Source of the DNA: Mesorhizobium erdmanii USDA 3471
Lineage (GTDB): Bacteria > Pseudomonadota > Alphaproteobacteria > Rhizobiales > Rhizobiaceae
Assembly: GCF_000472705.1 (NCBI RefSeq)
Contig: NZ_AXAE01000005.1
Coordinates: 372,001 to 436,000 of the forward strand
Direction of reading: 5' to 3'
Length of the DNA stretch: 64,000 nucleotides
A program made the translations under genes and the position numbers. Within the stretch, counting starts at the first letter, position 1, and each line of letters opens with the position of its first letter. Shown here in pieces: positions 1-9,546 of the stretch. A model generated the notes under the pieces. It ran no database searches. It worked only from the letters and a program-made list of their open reading frames with translations, and was not told the origin of the DNA.

Positions 1-405
1 GCCATGCGGCGCAAGGAAGGCAATGTCGAGCAGATCAGTGACCTGGCCGGGCTGTCCTCGACCAATCCGATCATGGCGACCATTCTCACCATCCTGATGT
101 TCTCGCTGGCCGGCATTCCGCCGCTCGCCGGCTTCTGGGGGAAGTGGTACGTCTTCCTCGCCGCCATCAATGCCAACCTCTACGCGCTGGCGATCATCGG
201 CGTGCTGGCCTCGGTGGTGGGCGCCTACTACTATCTGCGCATCATCAAGATCATGTGGTTCGACGAACCGGTCGGCGGCTTCGTGCCGATGGCGAGCGAA
301 CTGCGTGTCGTGCTCGGCGTCTGTGGCGCCTTCGTGCTGTTCTATGTGCTGATCGGCGGGCCGATCGGCACCTATGCCGAAGCCGCGGCCAAGACATTTT
401 TCTGA
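1..405 (+). CDS. nuoN: NADH-quinone oxidoreductase subunit N, C-terminal part
   Basis: The window opens inside this gene. About 134 C-terminal residues are present out of roughly 480 usual for the family. NuoN is a proton-pumping membrane subunit of respiratory complex I. The visible part has the conserved segment [15 protein letters not shown] followed by hydrophobic helices, typical of the antiporter-like subunits NuoL/M/N. The next gene, birA, begins 4 bases after the stop, an arrangement common downstream of nuo operons in Rhizobiales. The true start lies outside the window. Confidence 0.93.
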   Translation, partial: AMRRKEGNVEQISDLAGLSSTNPIMATILTILMFSLAGIPPLAGFWGKWYVFLAAINANLYALAIIGVLASVVGAYYYLRIIKIMWFDEPVGGFVPMASELRVVLGVCGAFVLFYVLIGGPIGTYAEAAAKTFF

Positions 406-409
406 CGGG

Positions 410-1231
410 ATGGCGTTTCGACTGGCCCCAACCTCGGCGTCGGAAGGGTTCCGGCTCGAGGCCCATGACAGCATCGGTTCCACCAATACGGTGGCGCTCG
501 ACCACGCCCGGGCCGGCGACACGGGCAGGCTCTGGGTCGTTTCCAAAAAGCAGGAAAGCGGGCGTGGCCGGCGCGGTCGCGCCTGGGTGTCGCCCGAAGG
601 CAATCTGGCGGCGACCTTGCTCGTCATCACCGGCGGTGAACTTCGCCTTGCCGCGACGCTGGGTTTCGTCGCCGGCCTGTCGCTTGCCGATGCACTCGAC
701 GCGGTGGTGCCGAAGGGCCGGATATCAATCGGCCTCGATGGCGCGAGCCAGGGACAAAACCGCTTCGAGCTGAAATGGCCGAACGACGTGCTCGCTTCCG
801 GAGCGAAGCTCGCCGGCATCCTGCTGGAGTCGGCGATACTGGAGGGCGGCCGTTTCGCGGTCGCGGTCGGCATCGGCGTCAATGTGGTGGCGCACCCCAG
901 CGATTTGCCTTATCCCGCGACATCGCTGCAAGCTCTGGGTGCGACATGCGATGCCGAGACGCTGTTCCTGGCGCTGTCGGATGCCTGGAGCGAGAATGCC
1001 CGCCTTTGGGATGAGGGCCGCGGCCTTGCCGCCGTCAGACGGCGCTGGCTGGCGCGCGCGGCGGGGCTTGGCGGCGAGGTTGCCGTCAGAATTGACGGTA
1101 ATGTGGTGCGTGGAGTGTTCGAGACCATTGACGAGGACTGCCGTTTCGTGATCCGCGACGATGAGGGGTCGGTTCTGACGATCGCGGCTGGCGACGTGCA
1201 TTTCGGTGCGGTCGCTTCGGCCAGAGCCTAG
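410..1231 (+). CDS. birA: Biotin--[acetyl-CoA-carboxylase] ligase
   Basis: Attaches biotin to the carrier lysine of acetyl-CoA carboxylase and other biotin enzymes, via biotinyl-AMP, in the cytoplasm. The 273-residue protein shows GSTNT near residue 23, the biotinyl-AMP loop GRGRRGRAW (51-59) and KWPND (122-126), all hallmarks of the catalytic domain. There is no N-terminal helix-turn-helix, so it is a monofunctional ligase and not a repressor. I chose the ATG at 410, just after the nuoN stop. An in-frame ATG at 374 would overlap nuoN and adds residues unlike the family. It probably sits in the nuoN-birA-rnj-mce transcription unit. Confidence 0.93.
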   Translation: MAFRLAPTSASEGFRLEAHDSIGSTNTVALDHARAGDTGRLWVVSKKQESGRGRRGRAWVSPEGNLAATLLVITGGELRLAATLGFVAGLSLADALDAVVPKGRISIGLDGASQGQNRFELKWPNDVLASGAKLAGILLESAILEGGRFAVAVGIGVNVVAHPSDLPYPATSLQALGATCDAETLFLALSDAWSENARLWDEGRGLAAVRRRWLARAAGLGGEVAVRIDGNVVRGVFETIDEDCRFVIRDDEGSVLTIAAGDVHFGAVASARA

Positions 1232-1268
1232 TAGTGGACTTGGCCCGAGGGTCAGGAAGGAAAAAATA

Positions 1269-2939
1269 ATGGCGAAAGCGGAAAACGCCGAACTCGTCTT
1301 CGTGCCGCTCGGCGGCGTCGGCGAGATCGGCATGAACTTCGCCCTCTACGGCTACGGCCCGCCGAGCGCGCGCGAATGGATCGTCATCGATGTCGGCGTC
1401 ACCTTTCCCGACGCGGCACATCCGGGCGTCGACCTGATCCTGCCCGACACACGCTTCATCGAGGAGAACCTCGCCAATCTGCGCGGCATCATCATCACCC
1501 ACGCGCATGAAGACCACTATGGCGCATTGCTCGACATCTGGCCGAAGCTCAAGGCGCCGGTGTGGATGACACCGTTCAGCGCCGGGCTCTTGGAAGCCAA
1601 GCGGCAGGGCGAGCAGGGGGCAGCGAAAATCCCGCTGACGATCTACCGGGCGGGCGAGAAATTCACCGTCGGCCCGTTCGAGATCGAAGCAATTCCGGTG
1701 GCTCACTCGATACCGGAGCCGATGTCGCTGGCGATCACCTCGCCGGCCGGCACCGTCATTCACACCGGCGACTGGAAGATCGATCCGGAACCGACGATCG
1801 GACCCAAGACCGACGAGGCGCGTTTCCGGGCCTATGGCGACAAGGGCGTGCTGGCACTGATCTGCGATTCGACCAACGCGTTGCGGGAAGGCGAGTCGCC
1901 TTCGGAAGTCGCCGTCGGCGAAGGACTCAAGGGCGTCATCCAGTCAGCCAAGGGCCGCGTCGCCGTCACCACTTTCTCCTCCAATGTCGGGCGGATCGTC
2001 TCCATCGCCAGGGCGGCGCGCGATGCCGGGCGCCAGTGCCTGGTGCTTGGCCGGTCGTTGAAGCGCGTCATCGATGTCGCCGACGAACTCGGCTATATGG
2101 ATGGGCTGCCGGAATTTATCGCCGAGGAAGATTTCGGCTTCATCCCGCGCGAGAACCTGGTCATCATCTGCACCGGCAGCCAGGGAGAGCCGCTGGCGGC
2201 GCTGGCGAAACTGTCGCGCGACGAGATGAAGTCAGTGTCGCTGACGGCGGGCGACACGGTGGTGTTTTCCTCGCGCACCATTCCCGGCAACGAGAAGGCG
2301 ATCCTCGAGATCAAGAATCGTCTGATCGACCTCGGCATCAAGATCATCGAGGATGGCGACGCGCTCGTGCACGTCTCCGGCCACCCCCGCCGCAGCGAGT
2401 TGCGCAAGATGTATGAATGGGTGCGCCCGCAGATCGGCGTACCAGTGCATGGCGAGGCGGCGCATCTGGTGGGGCAGGGGTCGCTGATGTCGACCTCCGG
2501 CATCGGCCAGGTGGCGCAGGTGCGCGACGGCGACATGCTGAGACTTGCTCCCGGCCCCGCCACCATCATCGACCAGGTGCCGTTCGGCCGCATCTACAAG
2601 GACGGCAATCTGATCGGCACCGACCAGGCGATGGGCATTCGCGACCGGCGCAAGCTCTCCTTTGCCGGCCATGTCGCGGTCAATGTCGTGCTCGACGACA
2701 AGTATGAGTTGGCCGGGGATCCCGACCTGGTCGCGATCGGCGTCGCCGAGGCTGACGCCAGTGGCGAGACGCTTGAGGACCTGATGATCGATGCCGCAGT
2801 TGGCGCGGTGGAATCCATTCCCCGTCAGCGGCGAAAAGATCTTGACCTCGTGCAAGAGGCGGTGCGTCGCGCGGTGCGCGGTGCAGCCAACGAAGCCTGG
2901 GGCAAGAAGCCGCTGGTGACGGTGTTTGTCACCAGATGA
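1269..2939 (+). CDS. rnj: Ribonuclease J
   Basis: A metallo-beta-lactamase/beta-CASP ribonuclease of 556 residues that acts in 5'-3' exo- and endonucleolytic RNA processing. The zinc-binding signature HAHEDH lies at about residues 78-83, and a second metal motif HTGDWK lies near residue 165. The beta-CASP part carries the GSQGEP motif, and a C-terminal RNase J domain follows. I prefer the ATG at 1269 because AGGAAGG stands about 9 bases upstream, whereas the upstream in-frame start lies inside birA. Alphaproteobacteria generally use RNase J together with RNase E. It is probably co-transcribed with birA. Confidence 0.93.
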   Translation: MAKAENAELVFVPLGGVGEIGMNFALYGYGPPSAREWIVIDVGVTFPDAAHPGVDLILPDTRFIEENLANLRGIIITHAHEDHYGALLDIWPKLKAPVWMTPFSAGLLEAKRQGEQGAAKIPLTIYRAGEKFTVGPFEIEAIPVAHSIPEPMSLAITSPAGTVIHTGDWKIDPEPTIGPKTDEARFRAYGDKGVLALICDSTNALREGESPSEVAVGEGLKGVIQSAKGRVAVTTFSSNVGRIVSIARAARDAGRQCLVLGRSLKRVIDVADELGYMDGLPEFIAEEDFGFIPRENLVIICTGSQGEPLAALAKLSRDEMKSVSLTAGDTVVFSSRTIPGNEKAILEIKNRLIDLGIKIIEDGDALVHVSGHPRRSELRKMYEWVRPQIGVPVHGEAAHLVGQGSLMSTSGIGQVAQVRDGDMLRLAPGPATIIDQVPFGRIYKDGNLIGTDQAMGIRDRRKLSFAGHVAVNVVLDDKYELAGDPDLVAIGVAEADASGETLEDLMIDAAVGAVESIPRQRRKDLDLVQEAVRRAVRGAANEAWGKKPLVTVFVTR

Positions 2940-2980
2940 GGGCAGTAGGGATGCGACCACGCCTCTAATCCGTCGTCCCC

Positions 2981-3012
2981 TATTGCCGTACTGCCTTATT
3001 GCCATACTGCCC
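2981..3012 (+). repeat. Two-copy 16-base tandem repeat between rnj and mce
   Basis: TATTGCCGTACTGCCT is followed directly by TATTGCCATACTGCCC, differing at two positions. An inverted copy of the end (GGCAGTA) stands at 2941, so a hairpin GGCAGTA...TACTGCC can form after the rnj stop. There is no run of T, so it is not a standard intrinsic terminator. It may be an RNA-processing or replication-slippage feature. Confidence 0.4.
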
Positions 3013-3028
3013 TGATACGGAGCATTCC

Positions 3029-3433
3029 ATGCTTGGACGCCTCAACCATGTCGCGCTTGCTGTGCCGGATCTGGCCGCGGCCGCCGCTGCTTATAGCAAC
3101 ACGCTCGGCGCCGAGGTGACTGAGCCGCAGGCACTGCCAGAGCATGGTGTCACCGTGGTGTTCGTCAATGTCGGCAACACCAAGATCGAACTTCTGGAGC
3201 CCTTGGGCGAGGGCTCGCCGATCGCCGCGTTCCTCGTGAAGAACCCGTCCGGCGGGATGCATCATCTCTGCTACGAGGTCGGAGATATCCTGGCCGCGCG
3301 CGACCAGCTCAAGGCCGCCGGTGCCCGCGTGCTGGGTGACGGCAACCCGAAGGTCGGCGCGCATGGCAAGCCGGTGCTGTTCCTGCATCCGAAGGACTTC
3401 TTCGGCACGCTGATCGAACTGGAACAATCATGA
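3029..3433 (+). CDS. mce: Methylmalonyl-CoA epimerase
   Basis: Interconverts (2R)- and (2S)-methylmalonyl-CoA, linking propionyl-CoA carboxylation to the B12-dependent mutase. The 134-residue protein is a double glyoxalase/VOC fold. The metal-binding histidine is in RLNHVA (residue 7), a second is in the MHHLCYEV segment, and the acidic ligand is in the terminal IELEQS. ATG 3029 is chosen over an in-frame ATG 30 bases earlier because the protein then begins MLGRLNHVA, as in the family. It overlaps the next gene by 4 bases (ATGA), so the two are translationally coupled. Confidence 0.92.
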   Translation: MLGRLNHVALAVPDLAAAAAAYSNTLGAEVTEPQALPEHGVTVVFVNVGNTKIELLEPLGEGSPIAAFLVKNPSGGMHHLCYEVGDILAARDQLKAAGARVLGDGNPKVGAHGKPVLFLHPKDFFGTLIELEQS

Positions 3434-3708
3434 GCTGGATTTCGTTCACCGCCCTGTTTTTCGCGACCTGGTGGGTGGTGCTGTTCGTCGTGCTGCCGTT
3501 CAGCGTCAGGACGCAGGACGACGATCACGACGTGACGCTGGGCACGGTGGCGAGCGCGCCGCGCGGGCCGCACATGCTGCGCGCCGTGATCCGCACCACC
3601 ATCGTCACGGCGATCCTTATGGGCATTTTCTATGGCCTGACGCACGGGCTGGGATACAGCATCGATGACCTCTCGCGCATCATGCCGGATTTCAGCCCGG
3701 CAAAGTAG
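3430..3708 (+). CDS. DUF1467 family membrane protein
   Basis: A 92-residue protein with two hydrophobic segments (about residues 5-25 and 55-75) and the conserved stretch WWVVLFVVLPFSVR. This matches the alphaproteobacterial DUF1467 family of unknown function. It overlaps mce by four bases and is normally found between mce and proS in Rhizobiales. Here a gene on the other strand separates it from proS. No function can be assigned. Inner-membrane location is inferred from hydrophobicity. Confidence 0.85.
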   Translation: MSWISFTALFFATWWVVLFVVLPFSVRTQDDDHDVTLGTVASAPRGPHMLRAVIRTTIVTAILMGIFYGLTHGLGYSIDDLSRIMPDFSPAK

Positions 3709-3838
3709 ATTTCCGGCAAGGGTGCTCTGACGACATCGGTGCGGAGGCGGTCGAGAGGCTGCCAATTTTCCGCACTCGCACGCTGCTGACGCCATGTCAT
3801 GCAGCTCGGCGATCCACCGCGCTAACCAGATGATTGCA

Positions 3839-3988
3839 CAAAAAAAATGCAAGGCACGAGGCCTTGCAATTAAACGCGTCCGATCTGTTTCCGGTATCCG
3901 GCGGCAGCGAGTTACCGCGCCTAGATCGCATCCTCCCAAGACTTTGACCGCGTAGGAGGGCAGATTTTTCTCCGCCCTCTCGGTTATC
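3839..3988 (-). ncRNA. Candidate small RNA with intrinsic terminator
   Basis: This 496-base space between two convergent genes (3709-4204) contains no convincing protein gene. On the minus strand it has a promoter-like pair, a G/C-rich hairpin (GAGGGC ... GCCCTC, 3957-3980) and a strong intrinsic terminator at 3840-3868, spanning about 150 bases. The unpaired stretch contains CCUCC, an anti-Shine-Dalgarno type sequence often seen in alphaproteobacterial trans-acting small RNAs. It could instead be the 3' untranslated region of the caspase-like gene, whose stop is about 340 bases upstream. Only expression data can decide. Confidence 0.35.
3840..3868 (-). terminator. Intrinsic terminator, minus strand
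   Basis: A perfect 8-bp stem TGCAAGGC/GCCTTGCA (3848-3855 and 3861-3868) with a 5-base loop. On the minus strand it is followed by eight T (3840-3847 are all A on the plus strand). It is a textbook rho-independent terminator for minus-strand transcription, ending either the caspase-like gene's transcript or a separate small RNA. Confidence 0.85.
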
Positions 3989-3995
3989 GCGGCAC

Positions 3996-4024
3996 ATTAG
4001 CCTAAGCCAAATGACAATGTCACG
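3996..4024 (-). promoter_or_regulatory. Possible sigma-70 promoter for the candidate small RNA
   Basis: Read on the minus strand, GTGACA (complement of 4019-4024) and CTAATG (complement of 3996-4001) are 17 bases apart. This is a fair match to alphaproteobacterial -35 and -10 elements. Start of transcription would be near 3988. This is pattern matching only. Confidence 0.3.
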
Positions 4025-4204
4025 AAGAATTTTGCCTCGAAACAGGCATTCTCGTGCTGCACTGCACAATAGTATGGCATGCTTTGCTTTTGAAACGGCC
4101 AGCCAGGTGCGGCGGAGCCTTCGCGGCATATCTTGAATTGACGCGCGCAAAGAATTGGCGGCCAAATCCGAAGACGTTCTGCTCTCCGCGCAGTCGGCTG
4201 GACC

Positions 4205-6751
4205 CTATTTTGCGACACCGGCCGCGGCCATCGCTTTCTCGACCATGCCGATCCAGCCTTCGTTGGCACCCGGCAGTCGTCCCTGCGACTTCAGGCCCGT
4301 CAGCATGGCTAGCGCGGCTTTGAAGTTTGTCGACGAATCAACGCCAGCAACGGCCAGCTTGTATCGGCTGTAGGCGGCGTCCACAGTTCGCTGCGCATTG
4401 CCCGGGTCGGCATGCAATTGCGTGTCGGCGATCACGAAACCGGCCCGGTACTCGGCAGCCGCGCCGCTTTTGTCCCCCTTGCTCATCAGCACATCGCCGA
4501 TCCGGTTGTGGCTGACTGCAAGGTCGCGCTGCCATTCGGCATTATCGGGGTCGAGTTCGGCCAGATATTCGGCAATGGCCTGCGCGGAACGGTGGTTGGC
4601 AAGTGCCCCATCCGAGTTGCCGGCCTCGTTCATGGCATCGGCCACCTTGCCCAGCGCGAGCTCGAGGTCACGCCGCCACAAGGTGTTCCCAGGATCTCGT
4701 GCCACCAGTGTCTTCGCGATCTCGACGCTGCGCTGGTAGGGGTCGAAAGCCCTGTCATTGTGCCCGGACAGCCGCTGCACATCGCCGATGGCGTTCAAGC
4801 TGACGCTGATGTCACGCTGGAGCTCACTGTCGTCGGGCTTCTTCTTCGCCAGCGCCTCGGTGATCCGCAAGGCGACTTCATATTCGGCGATCGAACCCTG
4901 CAGATCGTTGGTCAGCCTGAGCGCCAGCCCGACCTTGGAATGGCTGACGGAAAGGTCGCGCCGAAAGCCGTCATCGTCCGGTGCTTTCTCGGCCAGGAAT
5001 TCGGCGACCTTGAGCGCCGAACGGTAATTCGCCAGCGCGCCGGGGCCGTCGCCCGAAATCCGCATGGCGTCGCCGATGCGGTTGAAGCCGACGGCATAGT
5101 CGCGCAGATAGCCAAACGTAGGCTCCTTTTCGAGGATCGCCTTCATCGTGGCGAGCGCCTGCTGGTAAAGCGCGATCGCGCCGGCTGTATCCCCCATCGC
5201 CTTCCTGACGTCGGCGACCTTGTTCTGAGCCACGACAAGATCGCGCTGATGGTCGATCTTGCCAGGCTCGGCGGCCGCGCGTTTCTCAGCCGACCGGACC
5301 ATCGAATCATAGGCTCTTCCGGCTTCATGCAAATGGCCGACGGTCGTTTCCAGCGTGCCGATAAATTCCCAGGACAGTGTCTGCTGGTAGCGTGCCTCGT
5401 CCGGTATTTGGAAACCGTCGACATCGGCGTAGAGCGCCACGGCTTTGCGGTAATCCTCGATGGCGAGGTCGTAGCGCAATTGCGCCTGCGAGGCACCGCC
5501 GGCAAGATAATGCGTCGTCGCCTCCGACAGGGTACGTTCGATGAAGCGGTTTTTCAGATCGTCGCGCGATTTGCCGTCGATATCAGCCGCCTTGCCAAGC
5601 AACGCGCGGGCCTCGTCGAACAAGCCGAGTGCCAATTGCGCCTCGGCCTGTCGGCGCAGCGCCGTCACTTCCGGATCGAAGGAGGCGAAGTTGCGCAAAT
5701 CGGCCCGCACCTTGATGAACGCGTCGGCCGCTTCCTGGAGTTTTTGCTGGCGCTGCCTTGGTGCCATCGCCTTGCCGTCGGAAGTGATGAGCGCGGCGTA
5801 GAGTGGCGCCAGCGGCATGTCGGCATTGGCCGCCACCGTCTCGACCTCGACGCGCAGGGCCGGCGTGACACCGGCCATGGCGAGCAGCAGCCGATCGCGC
5901 TCGGGCAGGGCGTCCTTGCTGGCTTGCGCGGCGAAGAAAAGCTGCGGCAAGCCGCTCTCGACATAAGGAAGCTGTTTGCCGCGCGAGAGGTCGTAAACCT
6001 GCTGCTGCACCAGCGTCAGCACGGAGCGTATTTCCAACCCGTCAGTGGGCAGGAACCTGGCCAGTGCGGCGGAGAATTCGGAGTTGCCGGGCGCGCCGTC
6101 AGAGGCTGTCTGTCCGGGCGCCGCGGAAAAGGCGAACAGCACGTTTTCCGCGCGGCCCATGCGTCCGAGCCCCGGCTTGGCCTCGGCTTTCACCTCTGGC
6201 GCGATGGAGATCACGCCGCGCCCTTCGCCGGATTTGCCGACCGTGGATTCGCCACCCTCGGATTGGCCGAAAGGATCGTTGCGGCAAGCATCGAGCACGA
6301 CAAGACCGATCTTGCCGACCGCGGTCACTGTCTCGCGCACCTCTTCGAGCGGAAGGGTGGTGGCCTTCAGCCGGTTCAGCGAAGACGGATCGGCATCGAC
6401 CGGCAGAAGACGGTTGTCGCCGGCGATCTCGACGCCATGGCCGGAGAAGTAGATCAGCGCGACATCCGCGCCGGCCGCGTCGTTGCGGAAATCCTCCAGG
6501 GCGCGGCGCATGCGCTTCAGGTCGCGGTTCGCTTCGGTGGTGACGTCGAAGCCGAGCTTTTGCAGGGCGGATTCGATCGTGCGGCTGTCGTTTACCGCAT
6601 TCTTCAATGGGCGCACATTGCGGTATTCGTCGGCCGCAATGATGAGCGCGACCCGCCGCTCGGCATGTGCCGCCGAGACGAAAAAGATCGCCAGGATGAT
6701 CGACAGGAAAAACCGCAATGACCGATCCGCCCCAAGCGGACAGCGTCCCAC
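4205..6751 (-). CDS. Secreted caspase-fold (peptidase C14) protein with TPR repeats
   Basis: An 848-residue protein. Residues 1-30 form a signal peptide ending SAAHA. Residues about 32-270 are a caspase-like (orthocaspase/metacaspase) domain with the catalytic histidine in YFSGHGVE (H105) and cysteine in VLDACRNDPF (C156). The rest, to residue 848, is built from about 50-residue tetratricopeptide-like repeats carrying recurring RDLSVSHxxxG-type segments. Both catalytic residues are present, so it may be an active cysteine peptidase cleaving after Arg/Lys or Asp; the substrate is unknown. The listed start is GTG. A TTG at 6718 would give a shorter signal peptide beginning LRFFLSIILAIFF. It interrupts the otherwise conserved DUF1467-proS neighbourhood on the opposite strand and is divergent from proS. 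Confidence 0.85.
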   Translation of the reverse strand: MGRCPLGADRSLRFFLSIILAIFFVSAAHAERRVALIIAADEYRNVRPLKNAVNDSRTIESALQKLGFDVTTEANRDLKRMRRALEDFRNDAAGADVALIYFSGHGVEIAGDNRLLPVDADPSSLNRLKATTLPLEEVRETVTAVGKIGLVVLDACRNDPFGQSEGGESTVGKSGEGRGVISIAPEVKAEAKPGLGRMGRAENVLFAFSAAPGQTASDGAPGNSEFSAALARFLPTDGLEIRSVLTLVQQQVYDLSRGKQLPYVESGLPQLFFAAQASKDALPERDRLLLAMAGVTPALRVEVETVAANADMPLAPLYAALITSDGKAMAPRQRQQKLQEAADAFIKVRADLRNFASFDPEVTALRRQAEAQLALGLFDEARALLGKAADIDGKSRDDLKNRFIERTLSEATTHYLAGGASQAQLRYDLAIEDYRKAVALYADVDGFQIPDEARYQQTLSWEFIGTLETTVGHLHEAGRAYDSMVRSAEKRAAAEPGKIDHQRDLVVAQNKVADVRKAMGDTAGAIALYQQALATMKAILEKEPTFGYLRDYAVGFNRIGDAMRISGDGPGALANYRSALKVAEFLAEKAPDDDGFRRDLSVSHSKVGLALRLTNDLQGSIAEYEVALRITEALAKKKPDDSELQRDISVSLNAIGDVQRLSGHNDRAFDPYQRSVEIAKTLVARDPGNTLWRRDLELALGKVADAMNEAGNSDGALANHRSAQAIAEYLAELDPDNAEWQRDLAVSHNRIGDVLMSKGDKSGAAAEYRAGFVIADTQLHADPGNAQRTVDAAYSRYKLAVAGVDSSTNFKAALAMLTGLKSQGRLPGANEGWIGMVEKAMAAAGVAK

Positions 6752-6934
6752 GGCTTTTCAACTCAGGCAAGCCGGCGCGACATGATCCAGAAACTCAAGG
6801 ATTCCGGGCATGAAGGCGTCAATGTGCCGCCATGGCCGGGTTCCCATTCCGTCATGAAATGGCTATGAAGCCGGGTCAAGCAAGCCTGCGTCGCGCCGAT
6901 TCTGGCGTGGCCGTTCTCATTCACGGACCAGTCC

Positions 6935-8263
6935 ATGCGTTTGTCGCGCTATTTCCTGCCTATCCTCAAAGAAAATCCGCGCGAGGCCGAGATCGTCTCG
7001 CACCGGCTGATGCTGCGTGCCGGCATGATCCGCCAGCAGGGGCAGGGCAGTTTTTCCTGGCTGCCACTAGGCAAGCGGGTGCTGGACAAGGTCTGCCAGA
7101 TCATTCGCGAAGAGCAGAATCGAGCCGGCGCGCTGGAGATCCTGATGCCGACCATCCAGTCGGCCGACCTGTGGCGCGAAAGCGGTCGCTATGACGATTA
7201 CGGCAAGGAGATGCTGCGCATCAAGGATCGACAAGATCGCGACATGCTCTACGGTCCAACCAACGAGGAAGTGGTCACCGAAATCGTCCGCGCTTACGTC
7301 AAGTCCTACAAGGACCTGCCGCTCAATCTCTACCACATCCAGTGGAAGTTCCGTGACGAGGTGCGGCCGCGCTTCGGCGTCATGCGCTCGCGCGAATTCC
7401 TGATGAAGGACGCCTATTCCTTCGACCTCGATTTCGAAGGCGCCAGGGCGGCCTATAACAGAATGTTCGTGTCCTACCTCAGGACGTTCACGCGCATGGG
7501 CCTGCAGGCGATACCGATGCGGGCCGATACCGGGCCGATCGGCGGCGATCTCAGCCACGAATTCATCATTCTAGCCGACACCGGCGAGAGCCAGGTCTAT
7601 TGCGATCGCGATTATCTGTCGCTCGAGGTGCCTGGCGAAAACACCGACTTCGCCAATGACGCCGAGATATCGGACATCGTCAAGACGTGGACGACGCCTT
7701 ACGCCGCCACCGACGAGATGCATGACGAGGCGGCGTGGGACAAGCTTGGCGAAACCGACCGGGTCTCGGCGCGGGGCATTGAAGTCGGCCACATCTTCCA
7801 TTTCGGCGACAAATATTCCAAGCCGATGGGTGCCAAGGTGACCGGGCCCGACGGCAAGGATCATTTCGTTTCCGGCGGCTCCTACGGTATCGGCCCGTCA
7901 CGGCTTGTCGCGGCGATCATCGAAGCCAGCCATGACGAGAACGGCATCATCTGGCCCGACGCCGTGGCGCCGTTCGACATCGGCCTGATCAACATGAAGG
8001 TGGGCGACGCCGACTGCGACCGCGTCTGCGACGAGCTTTATGCCGCCTTCGCAGCCAGCGGCAAGGATGTGCTTTACGACGATACCGACCAGCGGCCGGG
8101 CGGCAAATTCGCCACCGCCGACCTGATCGGCTTGCCCTGGCAGGTGATCGTCGGGCCGCGCGGCGTGGCTGCCGGCGAGATCGAGATCAAGAATCGCAAG
8201 ACCGGCGAGCGCGAAACGCTTCCGGTGGCCGATGCGAAAAAACGCTTCGGTGCTGCCACATGA
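6935..8263 (+). CDS. proS: Prolyl-tRNA synthetase, short alphaproteobacterial type
   Basis: Charges tRNA-Pro with proline. At 442 residues it is the short bacterial form lacking the large editing insertion of the roughly 570-residue enzyme. Class II motifs are visible: motif 2 around [17 protein letters not shown] (about 140-156) and motif 3 in [13 protein letters not shown] (about 313-325). The C-terminal anticodon-binding domain follows. The start ATG at 6935 gives the normal N-terminus MRLSRYFLP. Its stop overlaps the lolC start by four bases, so it is the first gene of a proS-lolC-lolD unit. Confidence 0.95.
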   Translation: MRLSRYFLPILKENPREAEIVSHRLMLRAGMIRQQGQGSFSWLPLGKRVLDKVCQIIREEQNRAGALEILMPTIQSADLWRESGRYDDYGKEMLRIKDRQDRDMLYGPTNEEVVTEIVRAYVKSYKDLPLNLYHIQWKFRDEVRPRFGVMRSREFLMKDAYSFDLDFEGARAAYNRMFVSYLRTFTRMGLQAIPMRADTGPIGGDLSHEFIILADTGESQVYCDRDYLSLEVPGENTDFANDAEISDIVKTWTTPYAATDEMHDEAAWDKLGETDRVSARGIEVGHIFHFGDKYSKPMGAKVTGPDGKDHFVSGGSYGIGPSRLVAAIIEASHDENGIIWPDAVAPFDIGLINMKVGDADCDRVCDELYAAFAASGKDVLYDDTDQRPGGKFATADLIGLPWQVIVGPRGVAAGEIEIKNRKTGERETLPVADAKKRFGAAT

Positions 8264-9546
8264 GCGAAGTGGCGGCGGCAAGATCGGCGGGCGCCGGCCC
8301 GTTCTCCATCTTCGAACGCACGGTAGCGTGGCGCTATTTGCGTTCGCGGCGCAAGGAGACGGTGATCTCGGTCATCGCCTCCATCTCCTTCCTCGGAATC
8401 ATGCTTGGCGTGGCGACGCTGATCGTCGTCATGGCCGTGATGAACGGGTTTCGCGCGGAGCTTTTGACACGCATTCTCGGCGTCAACGGCCATTTGATCG
8501 TGCAGCCGCTCGATTCGCCGCTCGAGGATTACGCCCAGGTCGCCGGCCGCATCAACGGGGTGCCCGGCGTCAAATACGCCATCCCGCTGATCGACGGCCA
8601 GGTGCTGGCGCAAGGCAATGTCGGCGGCGGCACCGGCGCGCTGGTGCGCGGCATACGCGGTGAGGATCTCGGAAAGATCGCTATCGTCGCCAACAACATC
8701 AAGCAGGGCTCGCTCGCCAATTTCGATAGCGGTGAGGGTGTCGCCATCGGCAAGCGCATGGCCGAGAATCTCGGCCTGACGCTCGGCGACACCATTACGC
8801 TCATCTCGCCCGACGGCGACGTGACGCCGATCGGCACGACGCCGCGCATGAAGGGCTACAAGATCTCCGCGATCTTCGAGGTCGGCATGTCGGAATATGA
8901 CACGTCCATCGTCTACATGCCGTTCTCCGAAGCGCAGCTCTATTTCAACATGGACGGCCGCGCCCAGACGATCGAGATCTATGTCGACAATCCCGACAAT
9001 GTCGACGCGCTGAAACCGAAGGTGGAGGAGGCGGCACAGCGTCCGATCGACATGGTCGACTGGCGCCAGCGCAACGAGACCTTCTTTTCCGCCCTGCAGG
9101 TCGAGCGCAACGTCATGTTCATGATCCTGACGCTGATCGTGCTGGTGGCGGCGCTCAACATCATTTCCGGACTGATCATGCTGGTGAAGGACAAGGGGCA
9201 CGACATTGCCATCCTGCGCACCATGGGCGCGTCGCGCGGCGCCATCCTGCGCATCTTCCTTATGACGGGGGCGGCGATCGGCGTCACCGGCACGCTTGCC
9301 GGCGTGCTGCTGGGCGTACTCATCTGCACCAACATCGAATCGATCCGCCAGTTCTTCTCGTGGATGACCGGCAAGGTGCTGTTCAATCCGGAGCTCTACT
9401 TCCTCAGCCAGCTGCCGGCGAAGATGGATCCGCGCGAGACGACCTATGTCATCATCATGGCGCTCGGGCTGTCCTTCCTGGCGACGGTATTTCCGGCATG
9501 GCGGGCCGCCCGCCTCGATCCGGTCGAAGCCTTGAGGTACGAGTAG
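8260..9546 (+). CDS. lolC: Lipoprotein-releasing ABC transporter permease (LolC/LolE family)
   Basis: Inner-membrane permease that, with LolD, extracts outer-membrane lipoproteins from the inner membrane and hands them to LolA. The 428-residue protein has one N-terminal transmembrane helix (about 40-65), a MacB-like periplasmic domain, and three C-terminal helices (about 285-410) ending in the FtsX motif [17 protein letters not shown]. Alphaproteobacteria often have a single LolC/E-type permease acting as a homodimer. It is translationally coupled to proS upstream (ATGA) and to lolD downstream (TAGTG). Confidence 0.92.
   Translation: MSEVAAARSAGAGPFSIFERTVAWRYLRSRRKETVISVIASISFLGIMLGVATLIVVMAVMNGFRAELLTRILGVNGHLIVQPLDSPLEDYAQVAGRINGVPGVKYAIPLIDGQVLAQGNVGGGTGALVRGIRGEDLGKIAIVANNIKQGSLANFDSGEGVAIGKRMAENLGLTLGDTITLISPDGDVTPIGTTPRMKGYKISAIFEVGMSEYDTSIVYMPFSEAQLYFNMDGRAQTIEIYVDNPDNVDALKPKVEEAAQRPIDMVDWRQRNETFFSALQVERNVMFMILTLIVLVAALNIISGLIMLVKDKGHDIAILRTMGASRGAILRIFLMTGAAIGVTGTLAGVLLGVLICTNIESIRQFFSWMTGKVLFNPELYFLSQLPAKMDPRETTYVIIMALGLSFLATVFPAWRAARLDPVEALRYE

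Noticed and set aside
4412..6721. A 769-codon open frame on the plus strand opposite the caspase-like gene
   Set aside because: It is antisense to a protein with clear catalytic motifs, signal peptide and repeats, its translation shows no family pattern, and high-GC coding DNA regularly gives long shadow frames.
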